From Blautia parvula (lineage in GTDB: Bacteria; Bacillota; Clostridia; Lachnospirales; Lachnospiraceae), in NCBI RefSeq assembly GCF_020215665.1, contig NZ_CP084061.1, positions 4,617,001-4,681,000 of the forward strand: a stretch of 64,000 bases of DNA, in the 5' to 3' direction. Position numbers and translations under genes: made by a program. The notes below the pieces were generated by a model, which was not told the DNA's origin, did not search any database, and saw only the letters and a list, made by a program, of their open reading frames with translations. This document shows, piece by piece, positions 8,089 to 16,476 of this stretch; within the stretch, counting starts at the first letter, position 1, and the number at the start of each line of letters is the position of its first letter.

Positions 8089-9267
8089 ATGTTAAACGGA
8101 GAAAAAAGAATCGAGAGACCGCTGCGCTGGGGAATGATCGGCGGAGGAAGAACAGGCAATGTAGGTTACAAACACAGACTGGGAGCACTGAGAGACAATA
8201 CGGCATACGAGCTGGTGGCAGGAGCCTTTGACCTTGACTTTGAGCGCTGCAAAGATTTCGGAATGAATCTGGGCGTGGCTGAGGACCGTTTATATCCGGA
8301 TTACAAGACCATGTTTGAGGAGGAGGCAAAACGTCCTGACGGCGTGGAGGTAGTTTCTATTGCAACACCAAACTTTACACATTATGAAATCACCAAAGCA
8401 GCTCTGGAAGCAGGACTTCATGTGATCTGTGAAAAACCGCTGTTCTTCAAAGTGGAGCAGGGAGAAGAAATCAAAGCCCTGGCTGAGAAGATGAACAAGA
8501 TTGTGGGCGTTACATACGGATTTTCAGGAAGCCAGCTTCTCCTTCAGATGCGCCAGATGGTACAGAACGGAGATCTGGGAGATATCCACATGGTAGAACT
8601 TCAGTATACACACGGCTTTGCCTGCGATGAGATTGGCGACAAAGTTTCAGAAGGTCAGAAATGGCGTGTTGACCCGGAAAAATCAGGCCCATCCTTTGTA
8701 CTTGGCGACCTGTCAACACATACCTTCTACATGTCAGAGCTGATCTGTCCGGAATTAAAGCTGAAACAGGTTCTCTGTGACCGCCAGAGCTTTGTAAAAT
8801 CACGGGAACCCCTTGAGGACAACGCTTATGTTCTGATGCGCTATGAAAACGGTGCCGTGGGACGTATGTGGGCTTCTGCTGTCAATGCCGGCTGCATGGA
8901 CGGACACAGGATCCGCATCGTAGGCTCCAAAGCCTCCGTTGAATTCTCCGACAACCAGCCAAATGAACTGCTCTACCAGGTGCAGGGCGAGCCGATCCGC
9001 AAGATGATTCGCTCCATGCCGTACCTGTACGACGAATGCAATGCGGACGAACGCCTGGGTGCCCTGCATGCAGAGGGACTTCCGGAGAGCTGGGCAAATA
9101 TTTATCTGAAATTTGCCATTGCCATTGACGCGAAAAACAGAGGCGATGAAGAAACTTTGAAAAATCTTGTGTACCCGGGAATCGACGCTGGTATCGAAGG
9201 CATCCGCTGGGTGACAAAATGTGTGGAATCCGCTGATAAAGGCGGCGTTTGGGTAGATTTTAAATAA
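8089..9267 (+). CDS. Gfo/Idh/MocA-family NAD(P)-dependent sugar oxidoreductase
   Basis: 392 residues, the usual length. The N-terminal Rossmann fold has the dinucleotide motif GMIGGGRTGNVG (about residues 15-26). The family catalytic motif appears as CEKPLFF (about 107-113). The C-terminal alpha/beta domain holds DLSTHTFY (about 206-213), the region of the catalytic His. Such enzymes oxidise or reduce a sugar hydroxyl, often at C3. CAGGAGG precedes the ATG by 8 bp. It is first in an operon with two TIM-barrel isomerases and a symporter, the pattern of 3-keto-sugar or glycoside breakdown pathways (inference). Confidence 0.9.
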   Translation: MLNGEKRIERPLRWGMIGGGRTGNVGYKHRLGALRDNTAYELVAGAFDLDFERCKDFGMNLGVAEDRLYPDYKTMFEEEAKRPDGVEVVSIATPNFTHYEITKAALEAGLHVICEKPLFFKVEQGEEIKALAEKMNKIVGVTYGFSGSQLLLQMRQMVQNGDLGDIHMVELQYTHGFACDEIGDKVSEGQKWRVDPEKSGPSFVLGDLSTHTFYMSELICPELKLKQVLCDRQSFVKSREPLEDNAYVLMRYENGAVGRMWASAVNAGCMDGHRIRIVGSKASVEFSDNQPNELLYQVQGEPIRKMIRSMPYLYDECNADERLGALHAEGLPESWANIYLKFAIAIDAKNRGDEETLKNLVYPGIDAGIEGIRWVTKCVESADKGGVWVDFK

Positions 9268-9290
9268 TCGGAAAAGAGGAGGAAATAAGA

Positions 9291-10229
9291 ATGCAGTTAG
9301 CCATATGTACAGATGTTTTTGCGGATTTATCTTATACAGAGATGCTTGATAAAGTAAAAGCTCTCGGAATTGACGCAGTGGAAATGACAGCGGGAGGCTG
9401 GGGCGCCCGTAAGCACTGCGACACAGCCAAACTGCTGGCGGACCCCGCGAAGCTTGAAGCGTTCAAAGGTGAACTGGAGAAGAGGGGCATGCGCATTGCT
9501 GCCCTGAACACCTCCTGCAATCCCCTCTGGCCTTCCGAGACAGGAGAGGAGTACAAAAGGTCCATGTATGCCTGCGTGGATCTGGCAGAAAAGCTGGGGG
9601 TCAGGAAGATCGTAGCCATGGCCGGACTGCCGGCAGGCAGCGAGACAGACACCACACCGAACTGGATCACATCCACCGTTTCATGGCCGGATTTCATGGC
9701 GCCGGCCTATGAATACCAGTGGAAAGTCACCATTGCCTTCTGGAAGGAATTTGCGGAGTATGCTAAGAGTCACAATATTGAGCAGATCGCCATAGAAGAG
9801 TTCCCGGGAACCATGGTGTGGTCAGCAGAGACCATGCTGAAGCTGAGAGAGGCAACAGATCCCATCATCGGTATTAACCTGGACCCCTCCCATATGATGG
9901 TCCTGGGTGCGGATCCCATTGCCGCGGCGCGTGCGCTGAAAGGCTGTATCTTCCATGTACACGGCAAAGATGCCCGCATTGAGCGCGGACTGGCAGATAC
10001 AAACGGCATTCTGGAACCGAAACCCGTGACAGAGTCTGCGGACCGTGTCTGGAATTACGTTGCAGTGGGCTGCGGAAAAGACCTGCAGTGGTGGAAAGAA
10101 TTCTTCTCCGTACTCAGCATGATGGGTTATCATGGAGATGTATCTCTGGAAATGGAAGACCTGACCATGTCTGTGGAAGCTGGAGTAAACACCTCCATAG
10201 ATGCCCTTCGCCAGACAATCAGCCGGTAA
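9291..10229 (+). CDS. Sugar phosphate isomerase/epimerase, xylose-isomerase-like TIM barrel
   Basis: 312 residues. Likely metal ligands of the barrel are Glu169/170 (IEEFPG), Asp198/His201 (LDPSH), His222/His224 (FHVHGKD) and a late Glu in SLEMED. Relatives include IolE/IolI, tagatose epimerases and the C-glycoside-cleaving DgpC-type enzymes. It starts 23 bp after the oxidoreductase with GAGGAGG. Substrate unknown; the neighbours suggest it acts on the keto product of the oxidoreductase. Confidence 0.85.
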   Translation: MQLAICTDVFADLSYTEMLDKVKALGIDAVEMTAGGWGARKHCDTAKLLADPAKLEAFKGELEKRGMRIAALNTSCNPLWPSETGEEYKRSMYACVDLAEKLGVRKIVAMAGLPAGSETDTTPNWITSTVSWPDFMAPAYEYQWKVTIAFWKEFAEYAKSHNIEQIAIEEFPGTMVWSAETMLKLREATDPIIGINLDPSHMMVLGADPIAAARALKGCIFHVHGKDARIERGLADTNGILEPKPVTESADRVWNYVAVGCGKDLQWWKEFFSVLSMMGYHGDVSLEMEDLTMSVEAGVNTSIDALRQTISR

Positions 10230-10245
10230 AGTAGGAGGAACAACC

Positions 10246-11160
10246 ATGAAAATTGCATTTGACGTTGATGTCCTGGCAAAGCAGATGGACATCAACCGGA
10301 TGGTGCATCAGGTGGCGGACTGGGGATATCAGTATATCGAACAGTCCCCCCACCCCCGCATCAATCCCTTCTATAAACATCCTCTCTTTTCAAAAGAATG
10401 TGAGGCTGAATACCGCAGAGCCCTGAGAGAGACGGGTGTGGAGATATCTTCCTTCATTGTGGTGTACCGCTGGTCAGGCCCCACAGAGGAGGAGCGTCAG
10501 TTTGCAGTGCGCAACTGGAAACGTATGATTCAAATTGCCGGGGATATGGGTGTGAAAGTCATCAATACAGAGTTGTCCGGTGATCCGAACCGGCAGGAAA
10601 TCTGCAATGGCATGTGGTTCAAATCCATGGAGGAGCTGCTTCCCATAATAGAAAAGGAAGACATCCGGGTGGAAATCCAGTCCCATCCCTATGATTTCTG
10701 TGAGCTGAACAATGAGACCTGTGATATGGTGAAATCCTTCCGCTCCAGACATTTGGGATATGTGTATTCTTCCCCTCATGGTTTCTTCTATGATGAGGGA
10801 AAGGGAGATGTGCGTTCCATGCTGCACTACGCAGGAGATGAGCTGACCCATGTACTCTTTGCGGATACCTTTAACCAGACCCTGGACTGCCGCTATATTG
10901 CCAATCCCCCGTGGCTGAACGGACGTGGGAAAGCGGATGTGACCATTCACCAGCACCTGGCTATGGGTGAGGGAGATGTGGACTTTAATGGCATCTTTGA
11001 AACCCTGCGGGAGATGGATTTTGCCAATAAGCAGTTTGGTCAGAGTGCGCCGAAGGCAGGCGGTGACAACATTGCCTGTGTATCCATGTTCGGATTCCCG
11101 GAAAAAATGGACCGCCAGGCGCCTGAGGCAAGGGAGAGAATCGAGAGAGAACTTCTCTGA
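10246..11160 (+). CDS. Second sugar phosphate isomerase/epimerase-like TIM barrel
   Basis: 304 residues from the ATG at 10246, chosen for the GTAGGAGG site 7 bp ahead; an upstream in-frame ATG at 10201 lies inside the previous gene. Metal-site candidates are Glu143 and His147 (VEIQSHPYDF) and the HQHLAMGEGDVDF segment in the second half, a typical late motif of this superfamily (family knowledge). It is only distantly similar to the gene before it, so it is not a recent duplicate. It probably works on the same substrate family. Confidence 0.82.
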   Translation: MKIAFDVDVLAKQMDINRMVHQVADWGYQYIEQSPHPRINPFYKHPLFSKECEAEYRRALRETGVEISSFIVVYRWSGPTEEERQFAVRNWKRMIQIAGDMGVKVINTELSGDPNRQEICNGMWFKSMEELLPIIEKEDIRVEIQSHPYDFCELNNETCDMVKSFRSRHLGYVYSSPHGFFYDEGKGDVRSMLHYAGDELTHVLFADTFNQTLDCRYIANPPWLNGRGKADVTIHQHLAMGEGDVDFNGIFETLREMDFANKQFGQSAPKAGGDNIACVSMFGFPEKMDRQAPEARERIERELL

Positions 11161-11185
11161 GAAGAGAAAGGAATGGAGAAGCGGT

Positions 11186-12583
11186 ATGAAAAATGAAAAC
11201 ACTACAGGAATACAGCAGTCAGGCGGGAAACTGGGCTGGGGAACACGTGTAGCCTACGGATGCGGCGATACGGCCTGCAATGTGGTTTTCGGTATGATCA
11301 GTACGCTGCTCACACTGTTTTATACGGATTATGTCGGAATCAGCGCTGCCACGGTAGGTCTGGTCATGCTTCTGTCACGTATGTTTGACGGCGTATCAGA
11401 TGCGGTAATGGGCATTATTGTGGAGAAGACAAATTCCAGATGGGGAAAATCCAGGCCCTGGCTTTTGTGGATGTGCGTTCCCTACGCAGTCTCCGCGGTG
11501 CTTCTGTTCACGGTACCCCACACAAAAGCACTGCTGCAGTTTTTATATATGTTCGTCACTTATAATTTCTGTACCACGGTATGCTATACAGCCATCAACC
11601 TTCCGTACAGCAGCCTCTCTGCCATGATGACAAGAATCTCATCGGAGAGAGACATGCTGAGCATTGTCAGGATGGGCCTGTCGCCCTTCGGCCGTATTTT
11701 GGCAGTGACCTGCACCATGCCGGTAGTAAAATTATTCGGGGATGACCAGGCAGCGTGGGCCAAGACCATGGCCTTATGGGCAGCCATTGCCCTGGTGCTT
11801 CTGCTCATATGCTTTAAGAACTGTGAAGAGACGGTTGAGATCGAGGCTAAGAAAAGACAGGCAAAGGTGCCGGCAAAACAGGCATTTAAGGCGCTGGTAT
11901 GCAACCAGTATTTCTGGGCGGTTGTGGTTTTGTGGACCATGCAGAACGCCATTTACTGCATCACCGGGACCATACTGCCCTATTACTGCAAGTATGTTTT
12001 TGAAAATGACACCTGGATGTACAGCACTCTTTACCTGACAGAGACACTTTTGATCGTGGCAGTGACCTTCTGCTGTCCTGTCCTGCTTAAGAAATTCGGG
12101 AAAAGAAATATGTCCCTGGCCGGTATCTGGCTGGCCCTGATCGGACAGCTGATCTTCTTCATTAATCCGACAAGCTTTTCCTGGATGGTTATGAGCTGTG
12201 TCATCCGGGCACTGGGGCTTGCACCGCTCAATGCTGTGGTATTCGGATTCCTGGGGGATGTGGTGGAGTTCGGACAGTGGAAGACGCATCTGCGGCAGGA
12301 AAGCCTGATCTTTGCGGGGAGTTCTGTGGGCATGAAGGTGGGAGCCGGCCTGTCCTCAGCGATCATCACCGGACTTTTATCAGCGGCCGGATATATCAGC
12401 TCCTCTGCAGGCGCTGCTGTACAGCCTCAGTCCGCGGTGGATATGATCATCAACATTTATAAATTCGGCCCTCTGGTGGTGTGGGTTACGGTACTGATCA
12501 CACTGACACTCTATAAGCTGGATAAAAAATATCCTGCCATCATGCAGGAACTTATTGAACGAGAGTCCCGGGGTGAGTTATAA
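11186..12583 (+). CDS. GPH-family sugar:cation symporter (MelB-like MFS)
   Basis: 465 residues from the ATG at 11186, inside a longer open frame that runs back into the previous gene. About 12 hydrophobic segments are present. The N-terminal helix pair has the GPH signature RMFDGVSDAVMGIIVEKT followed by RWGKSRPWLL, which carries the cation- and sugar-binding Asp residues of MelB-type carriers. It lies 25 bp after the second epimerase. It is the probable importer of the glycoside handled by the operon. Confidence 0.9.
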   Translation: MKNENTTGIQQSGGKLGWGTRVAYGCGDTACNVVFGMISTLLTLFYTDYVGISAATVGLVMLLSRMFDGVSDAVMGIIVEKTNSRWGKSRPWLLWMCVPYAVSAVLLFTVPHTKALLQFLYMFVTYNFCTTVCYTAINLPYSSLSAMMTRISSERDMLSIVRMGLSPFGRILAVTCTMPVVKLFGDDQAAWAKTMALWAAIALVLLLICFKNCEETVEIEAKKRQAKVPAKQAFKALVCNQYFWAVVVLWTMQNAIYCITGTILPYYCKYVFENDTWMYSTLYLTETLLIVAVTFCCPVLLKKFGKRNMSLAGIWLALIGQLIFFINPTSFSWMVMSCVIRALGLAPLNAVVFGFLGDVVEFGQWKTHLRQESLIFAGSSVGMKVGAGLSSAIITGLLSAAGYISSSAGAAVQPQSAVDMIINIYKFGPLVVWVTVLITLTLYKLDKKYPAIMQELIERESRGEL

Positions 12584-12696
12584 TAATACTGTAAACATAT
12601 GGGAACCATAGATAATGGAATAACTGGAAAACCATAGCATCCGGCAGGATTATATGTCTGATATGCCTATGGGATCATCAGTCAGGAGGGATTCAT

Positions 12697-13296
12697 ATGC
12701 AGGAAAAGACCATCATCACCATCAGCCGCCAGTTCGGCAGCGGCGGCAAGGAGATTGCGGAAATACTGGCAGAGAAAATGGGTGTGCGCTGTTACGACCG
12801 CCAGATCCTCTATCTGGCAGCGGAGAAAATGGGGGACACAGAAGTGGACATTGAGTCCATTCTGGAATCTGCCTACCGGACACCCGACAGCAGCATAGGA
12901 AGTATGGGGACCTATGGTTTTGAGGCAGTTCCCTACTATAATAAAATGTTCCGGGAGCAGGCTAAAGCGATTCTGAAGATCGCGGAGAAAGGCAGCGCCG
13001 TATTTTTGGGAAGATGCGCGGACGCGGTGCTGAGGGGGCATCCGGACTGCTTTTCCTTCTTCATCTACGCCGATGAGGAATTCCGCAGGGAAAGGGCCGG
13101 GACCCACTACGGCAGCCAGTCATTAAAAGAGCTGGAAAAGGAAAATAAAACAAGAGAGCGCTATTATAATTACTACACAGGGCAGAAATGGGGAGACCCG
13201 CAGAATTATGACCTGATGATCAATACCAGCAGATTTTCTCCGGATGCAGCCGCGGAGCTAATCTTGGATTATATTGAGAAGAGACAGGAAGCCTGA
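12697..13296 (+). CDS. Cytidylate kinase-like protein
   Basis: 199 residues with CAGGAGGG upstream. The P-loop region is ITISRQFGSGGKEIAEILAEKMG (about 7-29), as in the Cytidylate_kin2 family. A lid-like segment ERYYNYYTGQKWGDPQNYDLMINTS occurs near residues 148-172. Such proteins are frequent in Lachnospiraceae but their substrate is not established. It follows the symporter by 113 bp and ends at a strong terminator, so it may be part of that operon or separately expressed. Confidence 0.8.
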   Translation: MQEKTIITISRQFGSGGKEIAEILAEKMGVRCYDRQILYLAAEKMGDTEVDIESILESAYRTPDSSIGSMGTYGFEAVPYYNKMFREQAKAILKIAEKGSAVFLGRCADAVLRGHPDCFSFFIYADEEFRRERAGTHYGSQSLKELEKENKTRERYYNYYTGQKWGDPQNYDLMINTSRFSPDAAAELILDYIEKRQEA

Positions 13297-13316
13297 GAAA
13301 ATCAGGGGGATTTAAA

Positions 13317-13362
13317 CCGGAGGACCGTGCGATGAGAAATTGCCCGGTCCTCCGGCTTTTTT
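13317..13362 (+). terminator. Intrinsic terminator after the cytidylate-kinase-like gene
   Basis: CCGGAGGACCG (13317-13327) and CGGTCCTCCGG (13345-13355) form a perfect 11-bp stem followed by CTTTTTTC. Confidence 0.9.
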
Positions 13363-13363
13363 C

Positions 13364-13391
13364 TTGTACTTCCGGGTAAGCGTGCTATAAT
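13364..13391 (+). promoter_or_regulatory. Promoter of the HsmA-like gene
   Basis: -35 TTGTAC (13364-13369), a 16-bp spacer, and an extended -10 TGCTATAAT ending at 13391. It begins directly after the previous terminator. Confidence 0.65.
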
Positions 13392-13401
13392 GATGAAATA
13401 C

Positions 13402-13450
13402 GGTAAACGATTCAGTAGGTCTTCGCATTTACTGCGCGGAACGGTTACAG
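13402..13450 (+). repeat. GTAAC-type hairpin repeat in a gene leader
   Basis: Starts GGTAAACGATTCAG and ends GGAACGGTTACAG, which are imperfect inverted copies, with CGCATTTACTGCG (a small stem-loop) between. A near copy sits in the lacZ leader at 27084-27131 and a partial one at 46921. Confidence 0.5.
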
Positions 13451-13480
13451 TATACAAAAAACCAAAGGGGGCGCATTTCC

Positions 13481-13870
13481 ATGGATATCAAATTGATCAT
13501 GGCTATTATTACTATCACGCTTGCACTTGTTTTCTATACGATAGGTGTTTTTTCTGAGAGAAAGGCACATATCCTGAAGAAACAGCATGTTTTCATCTTC
13601 TGGCTCGGCCTTGTCTTTGACACCACAGGTACTACCATCATGAGTTTTATCACAAAAGAAGGAGCCGGAGGACAGACCGGCATGGGGCTTCATGGCATTA
13701 CAGGTGCTCTGGCAATCGTTCTTATGCTGTTTCACGCGCTGTGGGCAACCCTGGTGCTGGTGAAAAAGGATGAGAAGAAACAGGAAAGCTTTCACAAGTT
13801 CAGCATTTTTGTCTGGCTGGTTTGGCTGGTGCCCTATATTCTGGGGATGATCATAGGTATGGGCCATTGA
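13481..13870 (+). CDS. HsmA-family small membrane protein (TIGR03987 type)
   Basis: 129 residues with four hydrophobic segments, at about 4-24, 38-55, 70-92 and 104-126. Basic and charged loops (SERKAHILKKQH, KKDEKKQESFHK) lie between them. It matches in layout the short four-helix family around HsmA/TIGR03987, whose function is not established. It has its own promoter and a repeat element in the leader. It converges on the FUSC gene. Confidence 0.65.
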   Translation: MDIKLIMAIITITLALVFYTIGVFSERKAHILKKQHVFIFWLGLVFDTTGTTIMSFITKEGAGGQTGMGLHGITGALAIVLMLFHALWATLVLVKKDEKKQESFHKFSIFVWLVWLVPYILGMIIGMGH

Positions 13871-13891
13871 TTGTTATTATCAGCATCTGAT

Positions 13892-13947
13892 GTCTGTTTG
13901 TTAAGCTCATAGAATATTTCATTTATGGGCGTAACAAACGGACAGAC
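13892..13947. terminator. Long hairpin between convergent genes
   Basis: GTCTG and TTTGTTAAGCTCAT (13892-13910) pair with ATGGGCGTAACAAA and CAGAC (13925-13947), with a 4-base bulge. It lies between the HsmA-like gene and the convergent FUSC gene. There is no strong T-run, so it may act as a roadblock or repeat rather than a classical terminator. Confidence 0.4.
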
Positions 13948-13961
13948 ATTCTGTACACTTC

Positions 13962-15887
13962 TTATTTAGCAAACAGTCCTTCCAGATCAGGGAAACGGTT
14001 ATACATTTCCTGCATTTTCTCTACGTTCACAATATATTTTGTCATCAGGCGTTCCAGATATGGATTGCATCCTTTGACTTCAATCTCTGTTTTCCATGTA
14101 CTATGGGGCTTAAGCGCATCCTTCATCTGCCTTACAAATTTCTGAACCATTTCGCGCTCTTTGGGGCCGGTATTCTCTGTGGTCACATAGAACACCATCT
14201 GTTCAATCTCTGAAACCATTCTCCATAGAGTATTCAACAGACTTCTGTAGCATTCCATCTCTGCTGACGGATTCTTTGTCAGATATTCCATTGCCTGCCC
14301 ATATGTCAGATTGAACTGTGCCAGGGCATCACTCATGATTTCATAGTCAATGGGGCGGAGACTTCCTATGTTCAGGAAATCCAAATAGCTGTACTCCATA
14401 TGTATCACTTCCCGCAGATTAAACCGGAATTGCCCATACAGGCTGGTGGGAAAACAAAATCGATTCGCAAGCAGGACAAACACAACCGCAGTTATGACAT
14501 AAATGAGCCGTAATTCAACCGCAGTTGTACTGTTTAAAGAAAGAGTGGTAAGCGTCAGCGCAAAGCCGGTTGAAAAGAAAACCTGCAATATGCTTCCCGG
14601 CACAAAACTGTACATAAAGGAGACCATAACTGCGGCCAGGATGAAATGTGCCGTCATCCCATTTAGATTCATCAGCACAAAAAAGACAAATGTACTGCCA
14701 AGAAAAGTACCGATCACCCTGTTTTTCAGACGCCGGGTACTCTCCTCATACATTGGCTGAACAAGGAGAAACGCATTCAGAGGGAGCCAATAGGAATGGC
14801 TGATGTCTAACAGCCTGCAGATAAGAAAACTCAGGGAAAGTACAAGGGACAGCCTGAGTGCAAACCGCATCTCAAACTGTTCCGGTCTGAGCCGTGCCTT
14901 TTTTTCTTTCCAGAAGCGTTTCCAATTAGCAGTATAATGGACGGTTTTCTGCTCCTTTGATGTGATTAGAGTCAATGCCATGACGAGCAGATGCAAAAAA
15001 TTCCCCATATACGTCTGCAGCCGTTCACTGACATCATCTGTCTCATTTGAGAGTTCTCCGGCCCTTTGGATGAGAGCTTCGTTATCTTTGCTGTTCAGGC
15101 TTATTTTTATTTCTTCCATATAATCGGCCATTTTGCCAAAGAGACGGACATCCGCATTGCTGAATTTTTCTTCAAGCTGGAGATAATCCAGGATAAAATA
15201 AGCGGTTCTCTGAAATAAAAGCGCAAATATATATGGAATGCTTCCGTTTGTATCAGGGTGCTGGCTGGCTGCCGCGCCTGCATGGAAGCTGTTCTGTACA
15301 GATGCCATTTGTAAAGAGATATCCTTTATCCGTTCTCCACTGGCAAGACTTCGGAATCGTTTTGCCGCAATCCCAAACCCCTCCCGCACAGCCAGGTATT
15401 CCCTGTGTTTTCCTTTCAGGACCGTGACAATTCCAAGCGCTGCTGCCAGAAATATAAGAAGAATGGCATATACCAGAATCTGCTTTCCAAAGCCTGCAAA
15501 GCTGACCGGTCTGAGCTGGAGGAATACAAATCCCATGGCGTTTACAAAATAACCTTTTTGATTAAAACGGGTCGTTCTGAGCACCACCAGAATAAAAGGG
15601 ACCATAGCATTCAGTATGATACATAAGGGCAGGTTCCGTGTGGCCAGAAATGCCAGGACGCACATTAAAAGCTGTTCTGCTATAATGATCAGGATTCCTT
15701 TTAATGTAAATCGTTTCTGATAATTCACTTTGAAAATCGTTGTACAAACAGAAACCAATAACAGGTAGGATGTTCCGAACAAAAAAATAACACAATAGAA
15801 CAACACCAGAAAGAACAAGATCACCGGAAGTGCATTCCACAGATCACTGCCGAATCTTTTTAAATACTTTTTTGATTTTACAAACAT
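13962..15887 (-). CDS. FUSC-family membrane protein (aromatic acid exporter-like)
   Basis: 641 residues with two hydrophobic blocks, about 18-155 and 345-470, each followed by a soluble helical region. This is the FusC/YccS/AaeB layout of putative efflux proteins. LSHSYWLPLNAFLLVQPMYEESTRRLKNRVIGTFLGS in the second block is the FUSC core. No clear ribosome site precedes the ATG at 15887. Two ACCGGT palindromes (15921 and 15945) lie in the promoter region next to a minus-strand TATACT (15959-15954). It probably exports an amphipathic compound; the substrate is unknown. Confidence 0.8.
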   Translation of the reverse strand: MFVKSKKYLKRFGSDLWNALPVILFFLVLFYCVIFLFGTSYLLLVSVCTTIFKVNYQKRFTLKGILIIIAEQLLMCVLAFLATRNLPLCIILNAMVPFILVVLRTTRFNQKGYFVNAMGFVFLQLRPVSFAGFGKQILVYAILLIFLAAALGIVTVLKGKHREYLAVREGFGIAAKRFRSLASGERIKDISLQMASVQNSFHAGAAASQHPDTNGSIPYIFALLFQRTAYFILDYLQLEEKFSNADVRLFGKMADYMEEIKISLNSKDNEALIQRAGELSNETDDVSERLQTYMGNFLHLLVMALTLITSKEQKTVHYTANWKRFWKEKKARLRPEQFEMRFALRLSLVLSLSFLICRLLDISHSYWLPLNAFLLVQPMYEESTRRLKNRVIGTFLGSTFVFFVLMNLNGMTAHFILAAVMVSFMYSFVPGSILQVFFSTGFALTLTTLSLNSTTAVELRLIYVITAVVFVLLANRFCFPTSLYGQFRFNLREVIHMEYSYLDFLNIGSLRPIDYEIMSDALAQFNLTYGQAMEYLTKNPSAEMECYRSLLNTLWRMVSEIEQMVFYVTTENTGPKEREMVQKFVRQMKDALKPHSTWKTEIEVKGCNPYLERLMTKYIVNVEKMQEMYNRFPDLEGLFAK

Positions 15888-16119
15888 TTCATCATTTCAC
15901 TATCCAATCTTTTTTCATAAACCGGTCTTTTCTTTGTTTTCTGTACCGGTAAAAGTATAACATATTTCTTATTGAATTAGATATATATTCCGTTTTTTTT
16001 ATTTTTTGCTGCCGGCCGGTACGGAAGCTGCTTTCATATCGCGCCGCGTCCCATGAGGAAACACCTCCCGGAACAGTAACCTGCAGATACCATAGATTCA
16101 GAAAGACAAAATTTCCGGC

Positions 16120-16148
16120 TTTACAAAAAACAGGAAATGTGCTAGCAT
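16120..16148 (+). promoter_or_regulatory. Promoter of the metG T-box leader
   Basis: -35 TTTACA (16120-16125), a 17-bp spacer and an extended -10 TGCTAGCAT ending at 16148. The 230 bp before it hold no gene. Confidence 0.7.
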
Positions 16149-16154
16149 GAAATT

Positions 16155-16444
16155 TATAGTGGAAACACGAGGACGGAGAGAGTACGTGCAGATTTTTCTT
16201 TTACAGAGAAGTTCCGTATGCTGAGAGGAACGAAGAAAACTGTGCCGAAGATGGCTCCTGAGAGGCGCACCGAACGGAACCTGACATATTGTGCAGGGGA
16301 AGCCAGGCTGCGACAGGTTCCGCCTGTTACAGCGGAAAGGTATGCAGGTACCTGATAAGGTCTGTGCTGTGAGGCACAGATGAAAAGAAGTGGTAACACG
16401 GGTTAACGCTCGTCTTCTCAGAATGAGGGGATGGGTGTTTTTTT
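16155..16444 (+). promoter_or_regulatory. T-box riboswitch, methionine specific
   Basis: Stem I begins around ACGAGGACGGAGAGAGTA. The AGAGAAGTTCCGTATGCTGAGAGGAAC block is the conserved apical part. The specifier codon is ATG at 16251-16253 in GAAGATGGCTCCTGAG. The T-box bulge is AGTGGTAACACG at 16390-16400; its TGGT pairs with tRNA 3' ACCA. The terminator is a 14-bp stem, 16407-16420 with 16424-16437, followed by a T-run. Uncharged tRNA-Met should stabilise the antiterminator and turn on metG. Confidence 0.9.
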
Positions 16445-16476
16445 ATTCTTCCACAGAAAAGTAAAGGAGATAAAAA

